This document shows positions 1 through 8,008 of a stretch of DNA of 64,000 nt, piece by piece. Source of the DNA: VRUE01 sp963774405 (GTDB lineage: Bacteria; Actinomycetota; Thermoleophilia; Solirubrobacterales; 70-9). The position numbers were made by a program, and so were the translations under genes. The stretch's first letter is position 1. Each line of letters begins with the position of its first letter. The notes beneath the pieces were generated by a model that was given only the letters and a program-made list of their open reading frames with translations, ran no database searches and was not told where the DNA came from. Location: the NCBI GenBank assembly GCA_963774405.1, contig CAVZEV010000012.1, positions 1-64,000 of the forward strand, read 5' to 3'.

Positions 1-309
<309 letters not shown>

Positions 310-319
310 GCGTCGATTC

Positions 320-1759
320 TCAATGATCGTCGGCACCGGCGGCGAGCTGGCGTTCCAGCTCGGCGGCGCGCTCGGGGTCGAAGAGGCTGAGCGCGACCGC
401 GGTCGCCGCCGAACGGGTGGTGGAGATCGCCAGCAGGCGCGGGTCGCTGGGCAGCCGCTTGGCGCTCTCGGAGAGGAAGAGCTCGGCCAAGACCGGCATC
501 TCGCGCCCGCCCGCCGTGCTCAGCACGCGCAGGATCGAGAGCGTGGCGCTGGCGTCGGAGGCGCGCTGGTTCCAGTCGGTCGGGCTGGGGGTGGCGATGA
601 CCATGTGCGGCCGCGACTCGATCAGGCTGCGCGGCAGGTGCTTGGTGTCGGTCGGCAGCGCTTCGACGTAGTGGATGCGCACGCCCGAGGGTTCGGCGGT
701 GCCGAGGTAGCGGTCGAAGGCAGGCCGCGGCGCGATCATCGTCACCGCGAAGCTCTCGGCGCCGACCTCGGCCAGGTCCTCCATCAGCGCCGGCGCGTTG
801 ATGCCGCAGCCGACGATCGTCAGCCGCAGCGGTTCGCCCGCCCGCTGCGCCGCCTTCCAGGCCGCGTCGACGAGCCTGGTGAAGGGCTCGACCGAGCCGT
901 GCTCCGCCACCCAGCCGGGCAGCTTCGCCAGGGCCGGCGGCCGGGTGATCGCCAGCCGCAGCAGGGCCGAGACGGTGCGGTCGCCGACCACCGCGTCCCA
1001 GTGCGACGGGAAGAGCTCCCAGCTGGCATCGACGTTGCGGCCGCGGCGGAAGAGCAGCCGCACCATCGGCTTCGCCTCGCGCTCGCTCAGGTAGTCGAGC
1101 AGGGCGAGGCCGCTCTGGGTCACCTCGACGTCGGCCGCCTCGGCGGGGACGGGCCCGCTGGTCGAGGGCATCAGCAGGATCGCCCGCGCCCGCTCCGCGC
1201 CGGCCAGCTCGAAGCCCGAGTCGCCCGCGGTGTCGCCGAAGATCAGGTCGAACTTGAGCCCGCCCCCGGCGGAGTCCTCGAGCTCGTCGAGGATCTGCGG
1301 GCGCGAGTCGCGAGCCGACTCGGGCGCGAGCAGGACGAGCCGCTTCAGCTCGGTCCCGAGCCGGGCCTCCGAGGCGGCCGAGGCGGCCACCGAGGCGAGG
1401 TCGATGCCGCCGACGACGAGCAGGTGGTCGCTGCAGGTGACCGGCCGGTCGACCTGGCCGATCCGCTCCAGCGAGTTGGCGACGACCTCGGCGACGAAGG
1501 TGAAGAGCAGGCCGACGAGCAGGACCAGTCCGATCACCACCTGGAAGAGGCCGACGGCGCGTTCGGCCCCGTCGACGTCGTCGTGCAGGCTGGAGGGGTC
1601 GAGCACGTGCAGCACCGCCGACCAGAGCGCCTCGCCGAAGTTGCCGTACTGGCCGAGCACGACGTGGTCGACCGCGGCGCTCCCCAGCAGCAGCATCGCG
1701 ACCGCGGAGACGAGCAGGACGACGCGGCCGATCGTGGTCTGCGTCGCTCGTCTCAACAC
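320..1759 (-). CDS. CASTOR/POLLUX-like ion channel with RCK/TrkA-N-type domains
   Basis: The 479-residue protein has two membrane helices near residues 10-30 and 68-92. Between them lies a pore-loop-like stretch (ALWSAVLHVLDPSSLHDD) and after them two Rossmann-like regulatory domains: one begins DHLLVVGG near residue 111, the other RLTIVGCG near residue 315. This architecture matches the CASTOR/POLLUX family, known in plants as nuclear cation channels and widespread but little studied in bacteria. The family assignment rests on this layout and the loop; ion selectivity is unknown. It is divergent from the acetolactate decarboxylase gene, with a gap of only about 20-40 bases. Confidence 0.72.
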   Translation of the reverse strand: MLRRATQTTIGRVVLLVSAVAMLLLGSAAVDHVVLGQYGNFGEALWSAVLHVLDPSSLHDDVDGAERAVGLFQVVIGLVLLVGLLFTFVAEVVANSLERIGQVDRPVTCSDHLLVVGGIDLASVAASAASEARLGTELKRLVLLAPESARDSRPQILDELEDSAGGGLKFDLIFGDTAGDSGFELAGAERARAILLMPSTSGPVPAEAADVEVTQSGLALLDYLSEREAKPMVRLLFRRGRNVDASWELFPSHWDAVVGDRTVSALLRLAITRPPALAKLPGWVAEHGSVEPFTRLVDAAWKAAQRAGEPLRLTIVGCGINAPALMEDLAEVGAESFAVTMIAPRPAFDRYLGTAEPSGVRIHYVEALPTDTKHLPRSLIESRPHMVIATPSPTDWNQRASDASATLSILRVLSTAGGREMPVLAELFLSESAKRLPSDPRLLAISTTRSAATAVALSLFDPERAAELERQLAAGADDH

Positions 1760-1781
1760 GTGCCTGAGCTTATGGGTCCAT

Positions 1782-2588
1782 ATGTCCTGGGAGACTGGCG
1801 GCGTGCTGGACGAGCGCTGGATCAGATCGCTGCACGTGGAGACCCTGCGCGAGGCCGAACTGCACGCCGGGCACGAACCGCACGTGCTCTTCCAGGCCTC
1901 GACGATCGCGGCGCTGCTCGAGGGCGCCTACGAGGGCGACCTCTGCTTCGCTGAGCTGGCCGAGCACGGCGACCTCGGGCTGGGCACGCTGAACGGGCTG
2001 GACGGCGAGATGATCGCCCTCGACGGTCGCTTCTACCGCGCCGACGCGGAGGGCAACGTCAGCGAGGTCGCCGCCGCGGCGAAGACGCCGTTCGCGGTGG
2101 TGGCGGAGTTCTCGCCGTCGCTGGAAGTAGAGATCGAGGGCGCGCTCGAACACGACGAGCTGCTGAGCAGGATCGATGCGCTGGTCCCGCCCGACGCCGC
2201 CTCCTGCGCGATCCGCGTCGACGGGCGCTTCGAGCTCCTCCGCGCCCGCTCGGTGCCGCGCCAGCACCCGCCCTACCGGCCGCTGACCGAGGTCGTTGCC
2301 AAACAGCACGTCTTCGAGCTCAGCGACGTCGCCGGCACGATGCTCGGCTTCCGCTTCCCCGACTACGTCGAGGGGATCGAGGTCAGCGGCTACCACCTGC
2401 ACTTCATCGACGAGGACCGCCGCCGCGGCGGTCACGTGCTCGGCTCGCGCAGCGCCGGGCCGCTGCGGGTTCGGATCGACCCGTCCAGCGATCTGCACGT
2501 CGAGCTGCCGCTCGGGGTCGAGCTGGGGAACCCCGAAGTTGCTGCCGCCACGCACGACGCGCTCGAGCAGGTGGAGCGAGCGGGTTAG
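1782..2588 (+). CDS. budA: alpha-acetolactate decarboxylase
   Basis: Converts 2-acetolactate to acetoin with loss of CO2, a cytosolic step of the butanediol/acetoin branch that drains pyruvate and acetolactate. The family signatures are clear: FQASTIAALLEGAYEGD near the N-terminus, the HGDLGLGTLNGLDGEM segment, and the metal-binding GYHLHF followed by RRGGHVLG near residue 200. Length (~268 aa) is normal. Two starts are possible: ATG at 1782, or GTG at 1803, which has a GGGAG Shine-Dalgarno at 1789-1793 and is perhaps the better one. No acetolactate synthase or acetoin reductase gene is nearby. Confidence 0.9.
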   Translation: MSWETGGVLDERWIRSLHVETLREAELHAGHEPHVLFQASTIAALLEGAYEGDLCFAELAEHGDLGLGTLNGLDGEMIALDGRFYRADAEGNVSEVAAAAKTPFAVVAEFSPSLEVEIEGALEHDELLSRIDALVPPDAASCAIRVDGRFELLRARSVPRQHPPYRPLTEVVAKQHVFELSDVAGTMLGFRFPDYVEGIEVSGYHLHFIDEDRRRGGHVLGSRSAGPLRVRIDPSSDLHVELPLGVELGNPEVAAATHDALEQVERAG

Positions 2589-3454
2589 GTCGCCTCGGCA
2601 AGGTGCTCGGCGAGCCAGAGGTCGACGAGCCAGTCGCCCTGCCCGCCTTTGCGGCGAACGACGCGGATGCCCTCGGCGTCGCTCTGTATCTCCAGCTTTC
2701 TCGACTTGGCGGCGAACGGGCGGCTCGGCTCGCCCACGCTCACCTCGCTGCCACCCGACTCCAGCCGCACCGAGACCGCGCGGCCGTGCCGCTCCCCGCT
2801 CAAGACCAGCGCGCCGCGGACCTTCGGCCCCAGCTGCCCGCCCTCCGGCCCACCGTAGGTGCGCGGCTCGATCCTCACCTTCGGCCGCTCGGTCACGGCG
2901 AGGCCGAGCGGCGCCATCGCCGTATCGACCTTGGCGTACCCCTGGTCCATCTCGCCGCCGGGCATCAGCGCCCGGGCGGAGCCGTAGAGCGCGGCGAGCA
3001 CGATCAGCGGCCCGCCGATCAGCAGCGGCAGGAGGCTTTCGAAGAGGTAGATCGCGGGCACGGTGAGGAAGATCAGCAGCGTCACCAGCATGCCGAGCCG
3101 CAGGCTGCGGCGACTCGACTCCCACATCGACTCGCGGGCGCGGATCGCCTCCACGTCGATCGGCTCGATCGCCAGCGCCGCCCAGAGCTGCTGTTCGGAC
3201 ATCGTCGTCGGGTCCTCGACCCGGCCGTCGCTTTCCGCGACGGCTCGCTGCACCGCCTTGGCGTCGGTGCCGGCCGCGCGCCTCAGGTCCGCCCGCTGGA
3301 GCGCGAAGAGGATGACGAAGAAGACGGCGAGGATGCCGAAGATCAGCGCCAGCGTCCCCTTCGGGTTCGCTTCGTTGCCCGCCGAGGAGGCGACGATCGC
3401 AATAACGATCGCCACCACGACGACCCCGATCAACCCAAACCGCCCCGATCGCAT
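2585..3454 (-). CDS. membrane protein of unknown function
   Basis: From an internal ATG at 3454 the product has about 289 residues. Two hydrophobic helices lie at the N-terminus (residues ~5-22 and ~32-50) and two more in the middle (~120-160), followed by a soluble C-terminal domain of about 130 residues rich in beta-strand pattern. I do not recognise the family. A longer reading from 3526 would translate across the 53-bp palindrome, so the start at 3454 is preferred. It converges with the acetolactate decarboxylase gene and overlaps its stop by a few bases. Confidence 0.6.
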   Translation of the reverse strand: MRSGRFGLIGVVVVAIVIAIVASSAGNEANPKGTLALIFGILAVFFVILFALQRADLRRAAGTDAKAVQRAVAESDGRVEDPTTMSEQQLWAALAIEPIDVEAIRARESMWESSRRSLRLGMLVTLLIFLTVPAIYLFESLLPLLIGGPLIVLAALYGSARALMPGGEMDQGYAKVDTAMAPLGLAVTERPKVRIEPRTYGGPEGGQLGPKVRGALVLSGERHGRAVSVRLESGGSEVSVGEPSRPFAAKSRKLEIQSDAEGIRVVRRKGGQGDWLVDLWLAEHLAEAT

Positions 3455-3492
3455 AAACCCACCCGCCACGAAGCGCCAGCCTACCCCCCCAA

Positions 3493-3545
3493 GGGCCGAC
3501 GGGCCGAAACCGTGTCGATATGTCACGTTTGAGGCCCGTCGGCCC
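3493..3545 (-). repeat. 53-bp palindromic element, copy 1
   Basis: Perfect 13-base arms (GGGCCGACGGGCC and its complement) flank a 27-base centre containing CGTGTCGATATGTCACG. An identical 53-base copy lies in the opposite orientation at 48475-48527. Even the asymmetric centre is identical, so this is a dispersed element and not two independent terminators. It sits between two minus-strand genes. Confidence 0.85.
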
Positions 3546-3550
3546 CCGCG

Positions 3551-4999
3551 CTAGCAGTGGCGGTAGAGGAGCCAGGAGCGGTTGGCGGCCACGCGGCGGT
3601 AGCGGGGGGGACGGCGAGGGAGAAGCGGGTGGGGTCGTTGGGGTCGAGGATGAAGTTGTGGATCACGAAGGGGTCGGCGGGGTCGAGGAAGTAGCCGCGG
3701 CGCGGCACGCCTTCCTCGCTGGCGCTGACGATCTCGGTCGGCTTCACTTCGAGGTTGAAGGCGAGACGGGGGATGGCGCGGTGGTTGGGCACGGCGATCT
3801 TGCCGCAGAGCGGCTTGGCGAAAGCGCCGGAGCTGGCCAGGTCTGTAGAGGTCGCGCTCGACCTGGCCCTGGTTGGCGAGGTCGCTGTGCACGGTCGAGT
3901 CGAGGTTCCACTGGTTCGGCAACCAGAGCACGAACATCAGCGCGACGACGCCGGCGAAGACCTGCCAGCGCCGCCGCCAGGGGTTCTCGGAGTCGATCAG
4001 CCGCCAGCCGAGCAGGGCGACGGCGACGAAGATCGCCAGGATCGCGGCGCCGAGCATCGTGTAGCGGGCGATGATCGCCAGGCCGGCGGTGGCCAGCGCG
4101 GCAAATGCGGCAAGGGCGAGGACGGCGGCGGCGAGGCCGAGCGCGGCGCGGCGGCGCAGGAAGGCGAAGGCGAGGATGACGCCGCCCAGCGCCCCGACCA
4201 TCCCCGGCCACTGCATCACTTCGCCGAGCGCGCGGGGTCCCCAGAGGACCAGGTCGACCGGGCCGGTGTGGCGCTTCAGCGTCTCGACGGTTTCCTGGGT
4301 GCCGGTCAAGGAGTAGAGGAAATTTCCGGTGGTGATCCCGTCGAAGATCAGCCAACAGATCGGACCGGCCAAGGCGAGCAGGGCGAACCAGACCAGTTCT
4401 CGCCTGGTCCGCTCGCGGCGCCAGCACACTCCTCCCCGGTAGTCGAGCGCCAGCCAGAGCCAGTAGGCGATGGCGAACCCCCAGGCCTCGGGGCGGAGCA
4501 GGCCCGCGAGGGCGAGCAGAGTCAGCACTGGCCAACCGGCGCGGGGCTTCTTGCTCTCTATTACGAGGGCGCCGAGGACGAGGGCTATGTAGGGGACGTC
4601 GACGTAGGCGCGCAGGCCGTTGGAGAGGTAGGGGGCGCGGGTGAGGACGATGAGGGCGGCGACGGCGCCGATCGGGCGGTCGAACCAGAGCGAGCCGAGG
4701 CGGTAGACGAGGTAGCCGACCAGGCCCAGCGAGACGTAGGCGACGATCATCGTCACGGTGATCGCGCCGTCGCCGAGCGGCGTCGTGATTGCGCCGAGCA
4801 GGTCGGCAAGCGGGTGGGGCGTGGGAGGGAGGGCGGCGCCGTAGTCGGGGCTCACGCCGTGCGCCAGTTCGCGCCCCCAGACGAGCGCGTAGATCGTGTC
4901 GTAGTTGGGGAAGCCGGTCGGGAAGAGGATCAGCAGGGCAGCGCTGACGCCGGCGACCCAGGCGGCCGGTGTCAGCCAGTTACGGACCCGCGATGGCAC
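3551..4999 (-). CDS. polytopic membrane protein, glycosyltransferase 39/DUF-type (two frameshifts)
   Basis: Starts at GTG 4999. About ten hydrophobic segments follow, with an early loop carrying PNYDTIYALVWGRELA and a YVDVPY motif. This resembles bacterial membrane mannosyltransferase-like proteins, but catalytic residues are not certain. The frame breaks near 3842 (an extra base before LASSGAFAKPLCGKIAVPNH) and returns to frame near a run of seven G at 3603-3609, giving a natural C-terminus ANRSWLLYRHC. The segment between reads sensibly in the other frame, which argues for two sequencing indels in one intact gene. It is divergent from dnaX. Confidence 0.6.
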   Translation of the reverse strand: MPSRVRNWLTPAAWVAGVSAALLILFPTGFPNYDTIYALVWGRELAHGVSPDYGAALPPTPHPLADLLGAITTPLGDGAITVTMIVAYVSLGLVGYLVYRLGSLWFDRPIGAVAALIVLTRAPYLSNGLRAYVDVPYIALVLGALVIESKKPRAGWPVLTLLALAGLLRPEAWGFAIAYWLWLALDYRGGVCWRRERTRRELVWFALLALAGPICWLIFDGITTGNFLYSLTGTQETVETLKRHTGPVDLVLWGPRALGEVMQWPGMVGALGGVILAFAFLRRRAALGLAAAVLALAAFAALATAGLAIIARYTMLGAAILAIFVAVALLGWRLIDSENPWRRRWQVFAGVVALMFVLWLPNQWNLDSTVHSDLANQGQVERDLYRPGQLRRFRQAALRQDRRAQPPRHPPSRLQPRSEADRDRQRQRGRRAAPRLLPRPRRPLRDPQLHPRPQRPHPLLPRRPPRYRRVAANRSWLLYRHC

Positions 5000-5034
5000 C
5001 GCCGCAACCTACAGATGCAGTTGGGGAGGGGGGG

Positions 5035-5076
5035 CTTGGCGACTTACCCGCCGTATAGCGACCGTAAGTCGCCAAG
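5035..5076. repeat. 13-bp perfect inverted repeat in the dnaX upstream region
   Basis: CTTGGCGACTTAC at 5035-5047 pairs with GTAAGTCGCCAAG at 5064-5076 around a 16-base centre. It lies between the divergent membrane-protein gene (start 4999) and dnaX (start 5109). It may be an operator or a palindromic element like the others in this window; no second copy was seen. Confidence 0.7.
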
Positions 5077-5095
5077 GGCCGCGGACCCTCGCGGA

Positions 5096-5101
5096 TACAC
5101 T
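5096..5101 (+). promoter_or_regulatory. -10 box of dnaX, probable leaderless promoter
   Basis: TACACT ends seven bases before the GTG start of dnaX at 5109, and no Shine-Dalgarno precedes the start. This fits the TAnnnT pattern and spacing of actinobacterial leaderless promoters. Confidence 0.5.
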
Positions 5102-5108
5102 GGCTGCG

Positions 5109-6869
5109 GTGCCGCCGTCCAGCGACTCGATCTCCCTCTACCGCCGCCACCGCCCCGGTTCCTTCGACGAGGTGGTGGGCCAGCAGCACGTCGTGCGCAC
5201 GCTGCGCAACGCGGTCGAGCAGGGCAAGGTCCACCACGCCTACCTCTTCGTCGGTTCGCGCGGCACCGGCAAGACCTCGATGGCGAAGATCCTCGCCCGC
5301 TCGCTCAATTGCGAGCGCGGCGGCCCCACGGTGACGCCCTGCGGCGAATGCGAATCGTGCACGACGATCGCCGCCGGCTCCTCGATCGACGTGATCGAGA
5401 TGGACGCCGCCTCCAACCGCTCGGTCGACGACGTGCGCGACCTGCGCGAGCGCGTCGCCTACGCGCCCACCGGTGGCCGCTGGAAGGTCTACATCCTCGA
5501 CGAGGCGCACATGCTGACCAAGGAGGCCTGGAACGCCTTCCTCAAGACGCTCGAGGAGCCACCGCCCAACACCGTCTTCGTGCTCGCCACCACCGAGGCG
5601 CACAAGGTGATGGCGACGATCGCCGACCGCTGCCAGCGCTTCGACTTCCAGCGCCCCTCGCTTGAGCAGATCTCCGAGGTGCTCAACCGGGTTGCCGCCG
5701 CCGAGCAGATCGAGGCCGAGGACGCCGCGGTGGCGATGATCGCCCGCTCGGCCTCGGGCAGCTTTCGCGACGCGCTCGGCACCCTCGACCAGCTGGTCGC
5801 TTTCGGCGGCAACCAGGTCAAGCTCGAAGACGTGCTCGAGTTGCTCGGGGCCGCCGACGCCGAGCTGCTCTTCGACGCCGTCGACGCCGTCATCGCCGAG
5901 GACCCCAAGGGCGTCCTGCTCGGGGTCGAGAAGATGGCCCGCTCCGGCCGCGACCCCGCCCAGTTCGCCCGCGACCTGCTCGCCCACCTGCGCCACCTCC
6001 TCGTCACCCAGACCGTCGGCGAGGTGCCGAATACGTTCGTGGTGACAGCAACTGACGCGGGACGCCTCTCGGCCCAAGCAAGCTCGATCGGCGCGGCGAC
6101 TCTGGTCCGAACCATCGACGAGCTGGCGAACGCGCTCACGTCGGTGCGCGAGGGAGACGACGCGCGCATGGCCGTGGAGATCGCCCTGCTGAAGGCTGCC
6201 CGACCGGATCTGGATCCCTCAACGGAGGGATTGCTCAGGCGTATAGAGAGACTCGAGCAAGGGTCGAATACGTCTCGGGCCGCGGGTCCTGTCGCCACAG
6301 GGCACCCCCCACCGCCTGCGGTAGCTAAAGCTTCCTCGGCGGCGGGCCCCCCTACGGCGCCACCCCCGGCAGAGACCTCTTCGGTTGACGAGCCCACACC
6401 CGAGGCGTCAGCGGGAAGCTCTGAAGACCCCGGCCCCGAGGAGAGCTTCAGAGACGCCGAGACTGAGCCGTCTGAAGAGGACGACCCTCCCGCAGGCCAG
6501 TTGGATCTCGCTCAGATCGTCAACACCTGGCCCTCGGTCCTGGACAAGCTGCGCGAGACGAGTCCGGCGTTGGCCGCGACCTTTGATGGAGCGCGACCGG
6601 TTTCGCTCGATCCTGAGGAGGGACTGCGTGTCGGGTTTCCCGCCGAGCTCACCTTCAACAAGCGCAAGGCGGAGACGCCAGAGAAGCGCGAGCTGATGGC
6701 CGATGTGATCGAGGATGTGCTGGGGGAGAGGTTGCGGCCGACTTACGTGCTGCTGGAGGACGAGCCGGCCGCGCCGGCGGAGGAGGCGCAGGACTCCGAC
6801 CGCGGGATCGATCACGATGCGATGGTGGAGAAGCTGAAGAGCGAGCTCGATGCTGAGGAGGTCGGCTGA
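5109..6869 (+). CDS. dnaX: DNA polymerase III subunit gamma/tau
   Basis: Clamp-loader ATPase of the replisome, about 586 aa. Walker A GSRGTGKTS is at residues 49-57, followed by the four-cysteine zinc module (CERGG...CGECESC), the DEAH box in YILDEAHML, and sensor 1 in ATTEAHK. The C-terminal half is a proline-rich tau linker and a short tau domain. The GTG at 5109 is chosen because homology starts at ISLYRRHRP. An ~80-bp hairpin element is embedded in frame in the linker (6290-6368; about residues 394-420). I saw no classic A-AAA-AAG slippery site, so a programmed gamma product is not supported. The gene overlaps ybaB by one base. Confidence 0.97.
   Translation: MPPSSDSISLYRRHRPGSFDEVVGQQHVVRTLRNAVEQGKVHHAYLFVGSRGTGKTSMAKILARSLNCERGGPTVTPCGECESCTTIAAGSSIDVIEMDAASNRSVDDVRDLRERVAYAPTGGRWKVYILDEAHMLTKEAWNAFLKTLEEPPPNTVFVLATTEAHKVMATIADRCQRFDFQRPSLEQISEVLNRVAAAEQIEAEDAAVAMIARSASGSFRDALGTLDQLVAFGGNQVKLEDVLELLGAADAELLFDAVDAVIAEDPKGVLLGVEKMARSGRDPAQFARDLLAHLRHLLVTQTVGEVPNTFVVTATDAGRLSAQASSIGAATLVRTIDELANALTSVREGDDARMAVEIALLKAARPDLDPSTEGLLRRIERLEQGSNTSRAAGPVATGHPPPPAVAKASSAAGPPTAPPPAETSSVDEPTPEASAGSSEDPGPEESFRDAETEPSEEDDPPAGQLDLAQIVNTWPSVLDKLRETSPALAATFDGARPVSLDPEEGLRVGFPAELTFNKRKAETPEKRELMADVIEDVLGERLRPTYVLLEDEPAAPAEEAQDSDRGIDHDAMVEKLKSELDAEEVG
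6290..6368 (+). repeat. ~80-bp hairpin element inside dnaX, copy 1
   Basis: The core GCGGTAGCTAAAGCTTCC at 6319-6336 is identical to one at 56823-56840, and similarity extends over about 80 bases from a GTCGCC box (6291) to a GGCGCCAC box (6356-6363). Stem arms on both sides of the core differ between copies but keep most pairing (CCACCGCC with GGCGGCGG here). The element is translated in frame as a Pro/Ala-rich stretch containing PAVAKASSAAG. Confidence 0.8.
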
Positions 6870-7204
6870 TGGCCAGGGGTGGACCCGGTGGTGGTTTCGA
6901 CGTCAACGCGCTGATGAAGCAGGCGCAGAAGATGCAGGACGAGATGCTGCAGGCGCAGGAGTCGCTCAAGGACGAGGTGGTCGAGGCCGGCGCCGGCGGC
7001 GGCATGGTCAAGGTCAAGATGGGCGGCGATCTGACCCTGCGCGAGATCGTCATCGACCCCGAGGCGGTCGATCCCGAGGACGTCGAGATGCTGGCCGAGA
7101 TGGTGCAGGCCGCGGTCAACGAGGGCCTGCGCGCCGCTCAGGCGCTGGCGGAGTCGAAGATGGGCGGGATCACGGGCGGCCTCGGCGGCCTCCCCGGGAT
7201 GTGA
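6869..7204 (+). CDS. ybaB: YbaB/EbfC nucleoid-associated protein
   Basis: Small dimeric DNA-binding protein of 111 aa. It has the usual layout: an N-terminal helix (DVNALMKQAQKMQDEMLQAQ), a beta hairpin with GGGMVKVKMGG, and a C-terminal helix (AAVNEGLRAAQALAESKM) ending in Gly/Leu-rich residues. Its ATG shares a base with the dnaX stop (TGATG). The order dnaX-ybaB-recR is the widely conserved bacterial order, which supports all three calls and suggests one transcript with translational coupling. Confidence 0.95.
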   Translation: MARGGPGGGFDVNALMKQAQKMQDEMLQAQESLKDEVVEAGAGGGMVKVKMGGDLTLREIVIDPEAVDPEDVEMLAEMVQAAVNEGLRAAQALAESKMGGITGGLGGLPGM

Positions 7205-7214
7205 GCCCGACGAG

Positions 7215-7263
7215 TTTCCGGTGTGCCTTTTCCCCGTCACACAGGGATAAAGCGCACCGGAAG
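7215..7263 (+). repeat. 49-bp hairpin element with Shine-Dalgarno in its 3' arm, copy 1 (before recR)
   Basis: The 5' arm TTTCCGGTGTGC (7215-7226) and the 3' arm GCGCACCGGAAG (7252-7263) enclose a 25-base loop that begins CTTTT and ends ATAAA. The second copy at 28426-28474 has the same arm length, loop length and loop ends. Two bases differ in the 5' arm here, but both changes keep G-U pairs in the plus-strand RNA. The recR Shine-Dalgarno GGAAGGG (7259-7265) overlaps the 3' arm. Confidence 0.8.
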
Positions 7264-7271
7264 GGATGGTC

Positions 7272-7874
7272 GTGAGCGCGGAGGGGCCGGCGCCGCTGGC
7301 GCGCCTCGTCGCCGAGCTTTCGCGGTTGCCGGGGATCGGGCAGCGCACGGCGCAGCGGCTCGCCTTCCACATCCTCCGCGCCCCTGACGAAGAGGCGGCG
7401 GCGCTCTCGGCCGCGATCGTCGAGGTGAAGGAGAAGGTCGGGCTCTGCGAGGAGTGCTTCAACCTCGCCGAGGGCCCGCGCTGCCGGATCTGCGCCGATC
7501 CCAACCGCGACCGGACGACGATCTGCGTGGTCGAGGAGCCGGCCGACGTGATCCCGATCGAGCGCACTCACGAGTACCGCGGCCTCTATCACGTGCTCGG
7601 CGGCGCCCTCTCGCCGATCGACGGGGTCGACGCCGAGGACCTGAAGATCGCCGAGCTGCTGCGCCGGGTCGAGAACGGCGGGGTCCAAGAGGTCGTCCTC
7701 GCGACCAACCCGACGACCACCGGCGAGGCCACGGCGCTGCACATCGCCGAGCGCCTGCGCGACCAGGTCTCGGTCACCCGCCTGGCCAGCGGCCTGCCGG
7801 TCGGCGCCGACCTCGAGCACGCCGACGAGGTCACCCTCGGCAAGGCCTTCGCCGGCCGCCGCAGCCTCGACTGA
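7272..7874 (+). CDS. recR: recombination protein RecR
   Basis: Part of the RecFOR pathway that loads RecA on gapped DNA, about 200 aa. It has the N-terminal helix-hairpin-helix (LSRLPGIGQRTAQRLAFH), the four-cysteine zinc finger (LCEECFN...CRICADPNRD) near residues 57-75, the TOPRIM segment (ICVVEEPADVIPIE), and the late LATNPTTTGEATA and LASGLPVG motifs. GTG at 7272 is preferred over ATG 7266 because GGAAGGG at 7259-7265 then sits at a normal distance. That Shine-Dalgarno is part of a hairpin arm, so recR translation could be controlled separately from dnaX-ybaB. Confidence 0.96.
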   Translation: MSAEGPAPLARLVAELSRLPGIGQRTAQRLAFHILRAPDEEAAALSAAIVEVKEKVGLCEECFNLAEGPRCRICADPNRDRTTICVVEEPADVIPIERTHEYRGLYHVLGGALSPIDGVDAEDLKIAELLRRVENGGVQEVVLATNPTTTGEATALHIAERLRDQVSVTRLASGLPVGADLEHADEVTLGKAFAGRRSLD

Positions 7875-7927
7875 GCCGGGCCCAACTTTCGTCCAGGGCG
7901 CCCGTGACAAAAGATTGCAACCGCGGA

Positions 7928-7954
7928 CGAACCGACTAGACACCTGTCGGTTCG
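7928..7954. repeat. 9-bp perfect inverted repeat after recR
   Basis: CGAACCGAC (7928-7936) and GTCGGTTCG (7946-7954) enclose nine bases, followed by CAAATA. It may end the recR transcript or act as an operator for the following gene. Shortly after it, AGATTTCGCG at 7964-7973 recurs in the palindrome before the MerR-type gene. Confidence 0.5.
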
Positions 7955-8008
7955 CAAATAGCGAGATTTCGCGGTCCTGGCGTCCGTTGCTTTCGAGAAG
8001 GTCTTCGA

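Noticed and set aside
6290..6368. Programmed -1 frameshift site in dnaX
   Set aside because: A strong hairpin exists, but I see no A-AAA-AAG type slippery heptamer at a suitable distance upstream, and no early stop giving a gamma-like product was identified.
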